NCBI GenBank assembly: GCA_012845835.1 | Contig: JABAKD010000023.1 | Location: 3,188,697 to 3,252,696, forward strand | Direction of reading: 5' to 3' | Source: Undaria pinnatifida | Taxonomy: Eukaryota; Sar; Phaeophyceae; Laminariales; Alariaceae | DNA length: 64,000 bases | Shown here: positions 11,390 to 21,641 of the stretch, piece by piece | Numbering within the stretch: position 1 is the first letter of the stretch | Layout of the letters: each line of letters opens with the position of its first letter | Program-made: the position numbers and the translations under genes | The notes under the pieces: model-generated | Seen by the model: only the letters and a program-made list of their open reading frames with translations | Database searches by the model: none | What the model was told of the DNA's origin: nothing

Positions 11390-12060
11390 GCGAGGTCAAA
11401 ATGGGGTTGTGAACGTGAAGGCGTTGGCAGAGAGCGCAGGGATCTCTCAGCGGGCCAAAATGCGGGAGCTGGAAGATCTGCTTGCAATACGGGACCAACG
11501 TGACAAAGAAATCGACGGTGGTTTCTGACACTGGACATGGTTTCGGACCATAGACAAGATTTCGGCAGGATGGCACGAGTTCTCTCTAATCGAAGGTCGC
11601 ATTGAGGAAAGCGAACTCATCATTCGCGAGTACTCGCAACTTCTCCTCGAGCTCTTAAGCTTCTCTCTACGACTGAAGCAAATGCGAGACATTTTTCAAC
11701 CGTCCCAGGTACCAGAAGAGGGGAGCGGGCGTGGCAAGATGTGAGTCACAGCCTATAACTCAGTACTTGAGACTGGGAGTGAGAGTACTGCTCAGCATTA
11801 GCCGCAGGAGCAGCAGCAGTTCAAGACGGAGAAAAAGTTTTTGGTGGAATTAGAGACGAGGGGGGCAAGAGCAGGAGAAGGTCTTGCAGCCGCCATTGAA
11901 GCAGCAGCTGCAGCAGCTGCAGCCTCCGGCGGCACCATCCCTTGCTTAGACGTCACAGCTCGTATTTCCAATGCTTGAGACTGGGAGCGAGCGCACTGCA
12001 CAACAGCAGCCGCTGGGGCATCAGCAGCAGTTTGAGACGGGGTAGAAGAGATGGCTCGAA
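11390..12060 (+). pseudogene. Decayed coiled-coil coding region with a possible 48-bp intron and internal duplication
   Basis: From ATG at 11460 the plus frame reads MRELEDLLAIRDQRDKEID, a charged heptad-like helix. A plausible intron runs 11521-11568 (starts GTTTCT, ends CGGCAG). Splicing it keeps the frame into a second helical stretch (EGRIEESELIIREYSQLL onward) that ends at TGA 11742-11744. The same phase stays protein-like beyond that stop, through TAG 11799-11801 to TGA 11976-11978, with a Gln-rich patch, an Ala-rich patch and ETRGARAGEGL. A ~210-bp duplication relates the blocks near 11765 and 11975 (TTGAGACTGGGAG in both, then CAG repeats). Either the gene ends at 11744 or, more likely, the whole is a pseudogene with three stops. 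Family not recognised. Confidence 0.45.
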
Positions 12061-13043
12061 AACTTGGTTGTGAAACGAGATAACGAGCAGTATGTGTCGT
12101 GCTTCGTGGGAGCGCCGGCTGCTGAGCCCGTTGATGTGTGGGGCCGGATTGGGGTCGGCACAAGGTGGCTGGATGCGGTAGAGGACGCTTGGTGTGGGAG
12201 GCACGGACACCCAGGTGGAGGATCCTTCCCACCGTTTGCACCAGACTAGAGAAACAACCACGGGTCATGTCGTGAAAAATTGTAGTTGTCTTGGCTTAGT
12301 CTTGTTTCTAGAGTAATACGTACAGCAGGTATTAATAGTCGATGTTTTTTGTGATAAAATGCATACGGGGTAATATGAAATGCTGTCGCGACATACGATA
12401 CCGCTAACTATACAACAGCAGTATGTCAATGACGTAGCGATGGCATGTTACTCTTTGCGGCTGAGAAAATCATTTTCTTCCGCAGTATTTGCTGTTAAAT
12501 ATTTTGTTTTTCGCGTTAAAAATCATAGCAGAGGACAGAGAGATTGCGCAGAGGAACGGGCAGGATAGATGCTTGTGCGTGACCCTCAGCCCCTCTTGCC
12601 CTATCACCGGCAAATATAATTGCTTGTGGTATGATCGCTCTGCTAACCAACAGTCTACTAGGCACAGGATGCAGGATGCTCGGCGGGTTGAAAATAGATT
12701 ATGTCAGCAGTAGCTAGCGCTTGCTTGCGACAGCCGTATTTTCTGTCTCTCTGTGGTATGTAAAGCAGTTTAGTACTTAAATTCATTTTTTATCAACCAT
12801 TTTCCTTCACGCACCATAGAGGGATGAAATCAAGAACGAATTCGCCATTTCCGAAACATAGTGTTTGATTTCAGTTGTGTGCCCTGTATTTTCCAAACAA
12901 AATTCCTGGTACGATATCGCACGTTATCCAGTTTTACAGGTAGATTGGTGACGGCTGATGACTGCTGTAGGGGTATCGTTAGTACCAGTAGTAATATTGG
13001 TACGCCCGGGAGATGATGACAGGCATTGTTAGTACCAGTAGTA
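12061..13043. other. Flank of the LTR element, with a 16-bp direct repeat
   Basis: No gene recognised. GTTAGTACCAGTAGTA occurs at 12978-12993 and again at 13028-13043, exactly 50 bp apart, and the second copy abuts the LTR. It therefore overlaps the candidate AGTA target-site duplication. Confidence 0.5.
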
Positions 13044-13481
13044 TGGAACCTGGTCTCTCACGGGGTCCCGGAGTCGAGGTGGAGAGGGTGGTCCCGGAGG
13101 TCTGGTACTCGTCGCGGATGGTCGGTAGTCGGAACGGGGAGGTCGCCGCAGAGCTGAAGTCGAAGCGGAGAGGGCGCCGCGGTGCTGAGATCCCTTGACG
13201 ATCGTTGTCAACAGCGGACGCGACTGAAAACCTTTCTTCCTTATTTGTAGCAAGGAGATGCTAAGCCAGAGCAAGAGTGATGGTGGGCATATGCCCTTCG
13301 TCATGCGGCGGGATCGTCTTTCGGTGGCTGACCTTCCGGGGACGGGTCAACGCCGTATATGACGGGTGACGCCGTTCGCGACCCGGGATCGTGTATTGCC
13401 TGACCGGTGACGTGTCCTCTCGCGCATGCGTGTACGCGATCTACGATAGGTATCTACGACCTTGTCTTCCGCATCACCCCA
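13044..13481 (-). repeat. 3' LTR of the Ty3/Gypsy element
   Basis: Begins TGGAACCTGG and ends CACCCCA on the plus strand, so the ends are TG and CA. It aligns end to end with 21202-21641, sharing long blocks such as GACTGAAAACCTTTCT and ATTGCCTGACCGGTGACGTG with scattered substitutions and a few small indels. Confidence 0.92.
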
Positions 13482-13524
13482 CTCCGTATCCGCTGCAAGC
13501 CCATCTTAGCTAAGGATGATTTTC

Positions 13525-13914
13525 ACAGAGTTTTCAGAAAAATGGGAACGGAGCCTATATGAGAACCAAGCGTTATCTCCAGAACCATGTGGTGTATCAG
13601 AGAACCGAAATGATCCTGCGAAACCCCTTGGCCAGCCCTGTGAGAGGAGCTCGTCAGAACGGTCATGCTCCATCTCATGCCTTCGGGTGGCCGCAAAAAG
13701 CAATATACGCTGGCTCTATTGTGATTTCTCTAGATGCTGGCTACCACGGCGATGCCGAGGACTTCCAGCCTGAGCGACAGCTCATTCGAAGGCTGCTGTA
13801 CAGCCCCACAGGACTGTCATTTTTTTTTTTCGAGTTTTACACAATTGAATTGCTTTCTAATAAAACCGTCCGTTCTCATTTTAGGCTCCGTTCCCATTTT
13901 TCAGAAAACTCTGT
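13525..13914. mobile_element. 390-bp TIR element (MITE-like) nested in the LTR element
   Basis: The termini are inverted repeats. Left 13525-13556 and the reverse complement of 13883-13914 differ at one base over 32 bp (ACAGAGTTTTC at the tip, GGGAACGGAGCCT at the inner end). Weaker similarity continues inward to about 41 bp (ATGAGAAC). No transposase frame fits inside. The target duplication is unclear: ATTTT precedes the left end and lies one or two bases beyond the right end. Superfamily not assigned. Confidence 0.8.
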
Positions 13915-15163
13915 CAATTTTGTAGCGGTCATCGGGAGGATGACAACTTTTGGGAACGGGGTGTCGATTAATCGGATCGAGACACAGCAGCTGTTTTATG
14001 CGTGCATCCACTCCATATACCTGACGTGTTTAGCAAACGCGGGTGTGAAACACCGAGCCAGCGAAGATTTTTACATTTTCGAACTTGCTTGCTGACAGCG
14101 TGTACTGGAGCTGTATGGGGTTTCCAAATATTATCTCAACGCACGTATTCCGTGTGGCCACACGTACTGGTGCGCCCCTCGTGGTTGCTGTTCTGGGAAC
14201 CACGGGCAGCGAAATTGTTTAGTGATTTCTCTTTTGTGGGCGGGTCCGCCTAGATATTTTCACTCGGAGTCAGCTCAGTTGATCTAGGTGCATCAACGTG
14301 TGACTTCGTTTAAGGTGGGGTGGAGTCGCGTGGATCTCATTTCCCCTGTGTGCTTAGTGTTCGAACAACTTTGTTTGTGGCTTAACGGTGGTGTTGCTGT
14401 TTTGTCCCGTTTGGAACGGAGTGTCGGGCACGGGCATGAATTGTCACGCTTCTAACAGCCTCTCTCCGTTGGGTACAACAATGTTCTCAAGGTCGTCTTG
14501 CCCCCGGGTGTTCCCACCGGAATGGCGGGTAGAGTGCCCGTCAAATCATGGTCGACACGAGTGTGTACTGCCATGCCTGCTGGTGCTACTCTCATCACCG
14601 TTGTTGACTTGTGTGCTTACAGCTGAGTCAACTGTGTTAGCCAGCTTGTTCGTTATTCGGTTACGCCGCGGAGCATCTGAGAATCTATTTTGTGCTGTCT
14701 CAGTTCGTGCTCGTCCCTGCCTACTATACGCTTCCGATTCCCGAGAGAAGGGAGAGGGGGCGAACAAGGTGAGGTTATCGCGAGTTGCAAAACCTTTTGG
14801 GCTCGGTATGCGGCGATCAATTCGTGACATTGGGGTATTTCGTCCGCGCGATACTCGAGGTCGGAGTCAGGGCCGTAGTTACCTTCGGAGTCTTAACCGG
14901 TACTCGTAGTTATGGGGGCTTGGTCTGCCAGGTCCCCTTTTATGTTCTACTACCCTGTCTACGAAGTAGGACTCAATTTTGGGTTAAGTCGCGTCTGGAT
15001 GGTCCAACTCGGGTAGGGGAATGGGCTTCCCTATAAACAATTCCGCCAGCTTCTCAAATTGAGGTGCGGGTGGTGTTTCCCGTTGATGGTAGGGCTTTAT
15101 ATGGGCTAGGTGGACTGACACTTCTCGGGTGTCGTTCGTTAGTCGTACTCTATGCACCGCTGG
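13915..15163. other. 3' non-coding part of the LTR element
   Basis: Lies between the integrase C-terminus and the 3' LTR on the element's minus strand. Just left of 15164 the minus frame still reads integrase-tail-like sequence past a stop (about 15080-15160). Beyond that nothing is recognised. The 173-codon plus-strand frame at 14388-14909 has no motif and is probably a chance frame. Confidence 0.5.
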
Positions 15164-16154
15164 TTATAATTGTGAGCAGACGACATACGGTCCTCGCCAT
15201 GGTAATAGCAGCTTTGGGTTGGGCCCATCCGAATCCTGGTACGGTCTGTACACGAGTACTTCCTGTCCAGGTTTGAAGACCGGGTACGGTTTAAGTTTCC
15301 TATTTTGTTCTGCCTGCTTGTCGGCACGCTCGGTGAAGTTTCGGCGTGCGAGCTCAAAAGCGATTTGCAAATTGTCCAGTGTGTTATGTGCGAGTTGCCC
15401 GGTGTCTGCTGTTTTTCCTACATGAGGAATACCGAGGACAATATCGACCGGGAGTCGGGGTTGTCGTCCGAGCATTAAGAAGAATGGTGTCTCATGCATC
15501 GTTGCACTAAAGCTGGTGTTGTGCGCTAGCTGTACAAACGGTCAGAGAGTGGCCCAGTTGCTTTGATCGATTGCACTGTGCGTTGTTAGCATGCTGTGCA
15601 TCGTTGAGTGTACCCGTTCGGACACTGATTTACCCTGCGGCCGGTACGGCGTTGTGCGGGTCTTTTTGTATCCGAGTATTTGTTGCAGCTGGTACATCGC
15701 CTTATTGTCGAATTCGGGGCCTTGATCACTATGCAAGGTTTCTGGCGGGCCGAAAATGCTGATTACACTTTCGATTATGGCATTGGCTACTGTTTCGGCC
15801 GTGTTATTACGTACCGGCAGCAGTACCGCAAACCTCGTCATGTTTCCATCATGGAGAGGACGTATTTGCATTCGATCCCTGCGGCTAAAGTTGATACCGA
15901 TTTGTACTCTACCAAGTCAACTGATATTCGTTGAAATGGCCGCTCGACAGGTAAATGGCCTGTCGGGAGCTTGGGTCTGTTGTGTGCTTTTTTTCGTCGT
16001 TGACAAGCTTGGCATTTTTCGTACCACTCTCGTACGTCGCGGCTGATGGTGGGCCACCAATATGTTTGGCGGATTTTTTCAAAAGTCGGGCGAGATGCGA
16101 GGTGTCCTCCGGATAGAACGTGATAGTAGTAGGCGTGCAGAATTTATCCAACAA
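15164..16154 (-). pseudogene. Integrase remnant of the Ty3/Gypsy element
   Basis: Inserts cDNA into the host genome. The HHCC zinc-binding region is readable at about 16000-16145, in a different frame from its neighbours (GGHLASRPTFEKIRQTYWWP, then C-x2-C). The first catalytic Asp lies in RISVDLVEYK at about 15905-15945. The core at 15542-15871 has HSDQGPEF (second Asp) and, in place of the usual G-x-VER, GKSVSERVH, which holds the likely catalytic Glu. The C-terminal part at 15164-15499 (MLGRQPRLPVDIVLG onward) ends in WRGPYVV. Frame changes between these blocks and stops within them rule out an intact protein. Confidence 0.85.
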
Positions 16155-16411
16155 TGGCCTCCGGTACTACAAGTTGATCGCGGAAGGTGCTTCGTTTTTG
16201 AAGATATCCCGGAAGGTACGATTTAATCAACAGCCCGTCCTGCACTGAATAGTAAGACATCGTTGTTTTCGTTTATTTCTCGGGTAATGGTGCGTCTGCG
16301 TGCTGTATGTAAAAGACGTACCGTCCGTACCCTACTTTTTGTGCTGAGCGGAGTTTTTCTTGATCGACGGACATGAATACATTTGTCGCGCTCACGAATA
16401 CTGAATTCAAT

Positions 16412-18370
16412 CTAGAGCTCTCTATCGCTGCGTACTAGTTCTAGGTTATCCAGTTTGTCGGCGGAGATCTGATATGGTCGGGGGACACGAGCTGTTTGTA
16501 GCTTGAGATCATCTGGTACGTTGCGGCAAATGGGCGCGAGGGAAGGCGCAGCTACTTCTTGCTGGTGGTCGAACGCAAACAATCGTGAAAGTGTGTCCGG
16601 TACGACGTGCAGTTTGCCTGGTTCGTGTTGGACGGTGAAGTCAAAAGACTGTATTGCTATTGCCCAGCGTGTTAACATGTTCGATGTATCTTGCATTGAG
16701 TATAGGTATCTCAAGGCCGCGTGGGCTGTCACACACACAAAATGTCGTCCCTACAAATAAGCTCGCCAGTGCTGAATGGCCAAGACCACAGCATAACATT
16801 CTTTGAGCGTAGCAGAGTAGTGGCGCTGGCTGTCGTTGAAGCGTTGACTAAAGTATGCGATTATAACGAGGTCATCGCCTTTCTGCTGGGCGAGGAATGG
16901 ACCTGCACCTGCTCCTGAAGCGTCAACGTGTATCGCAAAGTGTTCAGAAAAATCAGGAAATTGAAGTACGGGCGCCTGAGTGAGCAATTGTTTCACTGTT
17001 GCGTACGCCTGATCGTGTTCTTGTCTCCAACGTTTAGCGACTTCTTTGGCGGCCTCTTTTTTCGTGAGGGCTACCAGGGGTGCTATGATACCGGCTAAGT
17101 TAGGCATAAACTTGCGTACAAAGTTAACCATTCCTAGCACTGACCGCAACTCCTTTATGGTTTTAGGCGTCGGCAAGTCAACTATAGCTTTTACGCGATC
17201 CTCGCCGATCCGTATACCATCGGCCGTCAGTATGTGTCACAAGTATTCAACTTCTCGGGGTCCAAACTGTAATTTCGATGGTTTGAGGGTGAGGCCGGCT
17301 GCTTGCAAGGCTTTAAACAATTTTTCTAGTAGCTGTTAGTGGCCTGTCTAGGTAGATGAGCAACATATACAGTCGCCCATATAAACCAACAGCCCACTTT
17401 TGGGACCAACATGTGCAAAAGCTAGTGACATATTTCGCGATAACAGAAACGGCGCGTTAGCTATACCGAAGGGTAGGCGTTTGAAAACCCACTTTCCGTT
17501 CTGCGTCACAAAAGCAGTTTTATCTTGTTCGCTCTCTGCTGCTGGTATTTGTTAGTAAGCATTTTGTACGTCACACACAGTTATATAACGTGCTCCTCCG
17601 ACCGTGTCAAGGTGGCTTTCTAAGTTAGGCATAGGCCACGATTTTTTTTATCAGGTTCATATTTATGGTCGACCTGTAATCTACGCAGAACCGTGGAGTG
17701 CCGTCTGATTTTGCGACAATAGTTGCTGCGGAACCCCAGGGACTAGGGCGCTGTTCAATGATTCCTACTTGTTCCATCTGATTTATGCACTTGTCGATAG
17801 TCTCTTGTACGCGAGGGTTTGCACGGTACGGGGTTCTATTTACAGGCCGTGTTCCTTGTTCCAGAGGAGACGTTGCTTCGGCCAGGGTACATTTACCTAA
17901 CTCTTGAGGCGACAAGGAAAAAACGCTGCGATATTTCGTGCATAGAGTCAGTACTTGTTGGCATTCGGCAGGTGTAAACGTGGTTTTATCAAATGCTCGA
18001 GTAAGTGCCGCACGAAGCTCGTTGTCTTGCTGTCTGTTTGAAATGCACTGGTCGTTTTGTTCAGGGCTACCGATACGTGCGCAATGTGACCTAGTAAGGT
18101 ATTGCGTTTCAAGTATACGTATTGGTGGGACGGGTTCACGATCTGGCCTACTCCTGTTTTATCAGCGGCCGACCAGTGACTTACTGTACGAGCAACTAAA
18201 ATATTTTGAAAAGCTTCAGGTACAGCGGACGATTCGATGTCTTCGAACGTGACGATGAGTGGTTCAATGAGTGCAGCAGTGGTTGAAGTGGGTGCTGTCG
18301 CTGACGCTACTTGTACTGCCATCTCACTCTGGGGGGGGATGCAGCATTTGTGTCGCAACAAAACAGGCAC
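16412..18370 (-). pseudogene. Reverse transcriptase and RNase H of the Ty3/Gypsy element, broken
   Basis: Copies element RNA into DNA and degrades the RNA strand. A linker domain at 17948-18370 (NILVARTVSHWSAADKTGVG) leads into RT. The RT N-terminus lies at 17625-17915 in another frame (PSPWGSAATIVAKSDGTPRF, then CVDYR). The palm follows in the downstream frame with NAY, a TAA stop at 17552-17554, and RLPFGIANAPF. The catalytic box at 17372-17383 reads YMGD instead of YxDD, so the first of the paired Asp residues is lost. RNase H follows at 16751-17176 (HVDASGAGAG; YSATLKECYAVVLAIQHW). It stops at TAG 16751-16753 and resumes to the connection sequence PDTLSRLF at 16412-16738. Confidence 0.9.
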
Positions 18371-18477
18371 CGACGCTACATCAGTGTTAACTATGACAAC
18401 GGAGCCCTGAGCTGTCGCAGTGTTCTCGGGGCGCGTTGTAAAATCTTCCCTACACGATGAGATGCTTTGATCGTCAC

Positions 18478-19263
18478 TTAAGAGGTTTTAAATGACAATT
18501 GCTCTGGACTCCAGTCGAGGACACCTCCGAAGGCGCCCATGATGGTGTTATCGAGTAGCATAATTTTTGGCCCTAAAGAGGGCCATACGAGCGCTTCGAC
18601 TGGTAGGGTAATATCTCCTAGCGTATGTTGAAATCGAACATATCCTATAATTTGGAGAGGCGACACATCAGCACTGCTGAGGTTGATCGCTCCCGGGGGC
18701 ACTGCAAAAAATTGAGTGTCTTTCATTGTGGGATGTGTCTGTACAAAGTGAACAGATATGCATGGTACATCGGTCGCGGTGTCAATCGTGACATTGTGCG
18801 CCGGATAATCGTTAACTCTGGCGTTTACTCGTACGCGCTTTGACGTAAAGTTGAGAGCTGTGGGATATCTGGGATACCCACTCATGGCAGACGCGTGGAA
18901 AGCATCAAAGTGCGTTTCCCGGTTAGCGTTGCATGATAATAAAACTTGACGTTTAATTTTCCCATTTAATTTGCGGGACGCAGCAGAAACATACAACGCT
19001 TGTGGTACCATGGAAGGTGAAAACGTATCATTCTGACGCTGAGTACTCTTCTCGACTCTGCTTGCTGCTTCTACAGCTGGTCCAACTCCACGCGGTACTG
19101 CTAGAACAATCGGAACCTGCTGCTTTTTTTCTAAAGCTGTTACAGTATTCGACTGGTTGTCTGCATGTACTTGTTTCCCATGGGTACTCGACAGAGAGGG
19201 GGAGCTCTTTGTTCGGCCACACTTATCCCTCCTCTTACTACTAGGTCTACCGGCACTTGCCAC
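18478..19263 (-). CDS. Gag-pol linker and retropepsin-like protease of the Ty3/Gypsy element
   Basis: A 261-residue open frame. The N-terminal ~80 residues are polar and low in complexity. The C-terminal ~105 residues look like a retroviral-type aspartic protease that would cleave the element's polyprotein. VTIDTATDVPCIS carries the D-T-x active-site triplet, and LLDNTIMGAFGGVLDW sits at the usual hydrophobic-Gly second motif. The triplet is DTA rather than the common DSG or DTG, so activity is uncertain. It lies between gag (ending at 19363) and pol, in the same frame as the C-terminal part of gag. It was probably part of one polyprotein now separated by a stop. Confidence 0.75.
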   Translation of the reverse strand: MASAGRPSSKRRDKCGRTKSSPSLSSTHGKQVHADNQSNTVTALEKKQQVPIVLAVPRGVGPAVEAASRVEKSTQRQNDTFSPSMVPQALYVSAASRKLNGKIKRQVLLSCNANRETHFDAFHASAMSGYPRYPTALNFTSKRVRVNARVNDYPAHNVTIDTATDVPCISVHFVQTHPTMKDTQFFAVPPGAINLSSADVSPLQIIGYVRFQHTLGDITLPVEALVWPSLGPKIMLLDNTIMGAFGGVLDWSPEQLSFKTS

Positions 19264-19362
19264 GGCTACGCTAGCTGATGGCGCTATCGTTTCTACCGCG
19301 GGTTTGGTGATCCTAGTATGCCTACTCCCCGAACCAGTTTGAGGTAACCGGCGCGGGCCCCC

Positions 19363-20337
19363 TCACGGTTTTTTGGTGACTACTACGCCGTCAAGCTCGT
19401 GCATTTTCGCCAGCCTGCAGTCCGGGCGCGAGTGCGAGCTGCGGTGGCGACACATTGGGTAGTCGCATTCGTCGCCCGACGCTACTTTAGGCTTCCTGTT
19501 CCTACCTCCATCACTACCCGGCGACCTGCCTCGCTTGTCGGACGAGCCGTAAGTGGCAGGCTCGAAGCTCACTTTGCGTTCCCGGCCTCGCGCCGCCATC
19601 AGGTTAGATGTGATAGCCTTTTCAAGTTTTGCCATCGACGTCATTAGCTGTTGGTTGGGTCCGGGGGATGCGCCAGAGACGGCCGAAGAATACGTGGTCG
19701 GGGAGGGGGTTGGGGCCGCGCGTATGGCGTTGGTCTCATGTTTCTTGGCGCGAGTCCGTGAGGCGTGGTACGTGAGGGACGGGTCTTCGCGGATAAGTTC
19801 TAGACGCACGTGCGGAACTAGGCCGGCTTTGAAGGATGCCATGAGCGATGTTTGCCATGCATGTTGGTATGGCGAGACGTTGACAGGAGCGGTTCGTTTT
19901 TCTTCGGCTAGGAGGCGCGCGTATGCTTGAGTTACACGCAGTCCGTAAGAGTGGACGGATTCACTACTGCCTTGCTTTAGGGTAGAGACGGTGCGAGCGA
20001 GGAGGACGACGCGGTTCACGGGGCTAAACAGATTTGTGAAAGCATCCACCCACTCTTTCCAGTTGCGTGGTGCTCTGACGTCTTCCGCTTCCGTGTTCAG
20101 TTGGGCAAGCTCTTTGTCTGTGCGCCACTCTGACGTACCACACTGAATTTGATTCATGGTGCTAGCTGCGTGGTCGGTCACTAAGTATGCTAGGTATCTC
20201 ACGGCGTGGCGATCGATAACCGAGTCCGAGGAGCCGCCAGGGACGTGCAAGCGAATGTGAGCGTGAAAGAGCGCCATGATTTCGGGCACATCTTCAGTTG
20301 GTGACCCGTGCAACTTGAGCGAAGGGGGCATATCCAT
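19363..20337 (-). CDS. Gag, C-terminal part (capsid-like and nucleocapsid)
   Basis: A 324-residue open frame. The capsid-like region (WKEWVDAFTNLF; VHSYGLRVTQAYARLL) has the helical, Trp-containing look of retrotransposon gag. Near the C-terminus CDYPMCRHRSSHSRPDC forms a C-x4-C-x5-H-x4-C zinc-knuckle variant, flanked by Arg/Lys-rich sequence suited to binding RNA. The first Met sits just after an A9 run (T9 at 20337-20345 on the plus strand). That run joins this frame to the upstream gag frame, so the break is either a run-length mutation or a slip site. Confidence 0.85.
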   Translation of the reverse strand: MDMPPSLKLHGSPTEDVPEIMALFHAHIRLHVPGGSSDSVIDRHAVRYLAYLVTDHAASTMNQIQCGTSEWRTDKELAQLNTEAEDVRAPRNWKEWVDAFTNLFSPVNRVVLLARTVSTLKQGSSESVHSYGLRVTQAYARLLAEEKRTAPVNVSPYQHAWQTSLMASFKAGLVPHVRLELIREDPSLTYHASRTRAKKHETNAIRAAPTPSPTTYSSAVSGASPGPNQQLMTSMAKLEKAITSNLMAARGRERKVSFEPATYGSSDKRGRSPGSDGGRNRKPKVASGDECDYPMCRHRSSHSRPDCRLAKMHELDGVVVTKKP

Positions 20338-21122
20338 TTTTTTTTCGAAAATTTTCGGTCTTCGTTGTGGTTGTGATTTGGGCTCGGCACTACTACGGCA
20401 GAGGTTGTACGTGCTGTGCGAGGTGCCTCTACAGCAGAAGTGTTTCGTGCTGTCAGGGGGTTTGTGGGCAGTGCTTCTGCAGCAGAGGTGTTACGTGCTG
20501 TCAGGGGGTTTGTGGGCAGTGCTTCTACAGCAGAGGTGTTACGTGCTGTCGGGGGGTCTGGTTGAGAGTGGTCAGGGGGAAAGGCATGGCTGCTGTCAGA
20601 GCTACTCGACTGCTGTTGTATAGGCGTAGCAAGAGTCGTTGGGTGCTGCACGCGTTCAAAAGCAACGTCGAGGTTTTGCTGCGGCTGTGGTACTCCTCTC
20701 ACTTTATCAACCTTCTCGTCGGATGGCCCACTCACAGGCTTCCGGCTGTCCGGCAGCACCATCTCCAAGACCCACGCCGGCGGCGTGGTGCCGTCGAGCA
20801 TGCACTTCTTGAGGAACGCGGCGGTCTCGACGCGGACGGGGTCGTGGCTCGGAAGGGCGCTTGGCGCGGCAAGGATGTCCTCTGCCGGGCTTGTGCCCTC
20901 CGCAACGGCTGCACCGGCTGATACAGGCGTCGTGCTGAGCGCACCAGTCTCATCTGCAGCGTCCCACTGCTACTCGTCGTCCACGGCCGGTCCGCCCTGG
21001 TCGGTGGAGGTGAGGGCCGCAAAAGAGTTCCCCGCCAGTGCGGGAGTCGGTTGCTCCGGAGAGGGCGATGCCTTGCGGGCCTTCCCGCGGCTCTTTTTTG
21101 AGCGAGCTCTTGAGCGTGGCAT
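20335..21122 (-). pseudogene. Gag, N-terminal part with one in-frame TAG
   Basis: The first ATG after the primer-binding region is at 21120-21122 and starts a basic N-terminus (MPRSRARSKKSRGKARK). The frame meets TAG at 20970-20972 and then continues in the same phase through TAAFLKKCMLDGTTPPAWV to the A9 run at 20337-20345. There the reading frame must shift to enter the capsid-like part. A 17-residue tandem repeat lies at 20400-20560. Apart from the TAG, no other stop interrupts this stretch. Confidence 0.75.
20400..20560 (-). repeat. 51-bp coding minisatellite in gag
   Basis: Two and a half to three tandem copies of 51 bp encode the 17-residue unit LTARNTSAVEALPTNP with Val/Ala and Leu/Arg variation. 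Copies 2 and 3 differ at only a few bases, so the expansion is recent compared with the age of the LTRs. Confidence 0.8.
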
Positions 21123-21179
21123 GTTTTGTTTCTATTTTCCCGACGACAAACTTTATACAGGGTTTTATAAAGTTTTGTT

Positions 21180-21199
21180 GTTCCGACGGTGGTCACCAC
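21180..21199 (-). promoter_or_regulatory. Candidate primer-binding site
   Basis: Directly inside the 5' LTR, three bases from its end, the minus strand reads TGGTGACCACCGTCGGAAC. It begins with TGG as expected for pairing to a tRNA CCA end. The matching tRNA cannot be named from this window. Confidence 0.45.
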
Positions 21200-21201
21200 T
21201 A

Positions 21202-21641
21202 TGGAACCTGGTCCTCACGGGGTCCCAGAGTCGAAGTGAAGAGGGTGGTCTCGGAGGTCTGGTACCCGTCGCGGAAGGTCGGTAGTCGGAGCGGAGAGGT
21301 CGTCGCAGAGCTGAAGTCGAAGCGCAGAGGGCGTCGCGGTGCTGAGGTAGGTCCCTTGGCGATCGGTCTCAACAGCGAACGCGACTGAAAACCTTTCTGT
21401 CTTATATGTAGCAAAGGAGATGCTAAGCCAGAGCTAGAGTGACGGTGAGCATATGCCCTTGGTCATGCGGCGGGATCATCTTTCGGTTTCTGACCTTCCG
21501 TGGACGAGTCAACGCCGTCTATGACGGGTGACGCTGTTCGCGACCCGGGTTCGTGTATTGCCTGACCGGTGACGTGTCCTCTCGCGCATGCGTGTACGCG
21601 ATCTACGATAGGTATCTACAACCCTGTCTTCCACACCACCA
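21202..21641 (-). repeat. 5' LTR of the Ty3/Gypsy element
   Basis: Pairs with 13044-13481. On the plus strand it begins TGGAACCTGG and ends CACACCACCA. As the 5' LTR of a minus-strand element it should carry the promoter. No obvious TATA box is placed with confidence. Confidence 0.92.

Larger units (their letters stand above)
13044..21641 (-). mobile_element. Ty3/Gypsy LTR retrotransposon, near complete, inactivated
   Basis: An 8.6-kb minus-strand element bounded by two LTRs of about 440 bp. Internal order, 5' to 3' on the minus strand, is gag, protease, RT, RNase H, integrase. That order defines Ty3/Gypsy. AGTA flanks both outer ends (13040-13043 and 21641-21644, depending on where the LTR end is set), a candidate 4-bp target duplication. 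Roughly nine in ten LTR positions match by eye, so the insertion is old. In-frame stops, frameshifts and a changed RT catalytic motif show that it is dead. A 390-bp TIR element is nested at 13525-13914. Confidence 0.93.

Noticed and set aside
13044-21641. An intact endogenous retrovirus or active element
   Set aside because: There is no envelope-like frame. Gag, RT and RNase H carry stops or frameshifts, and the RT catalytic motif is changed.
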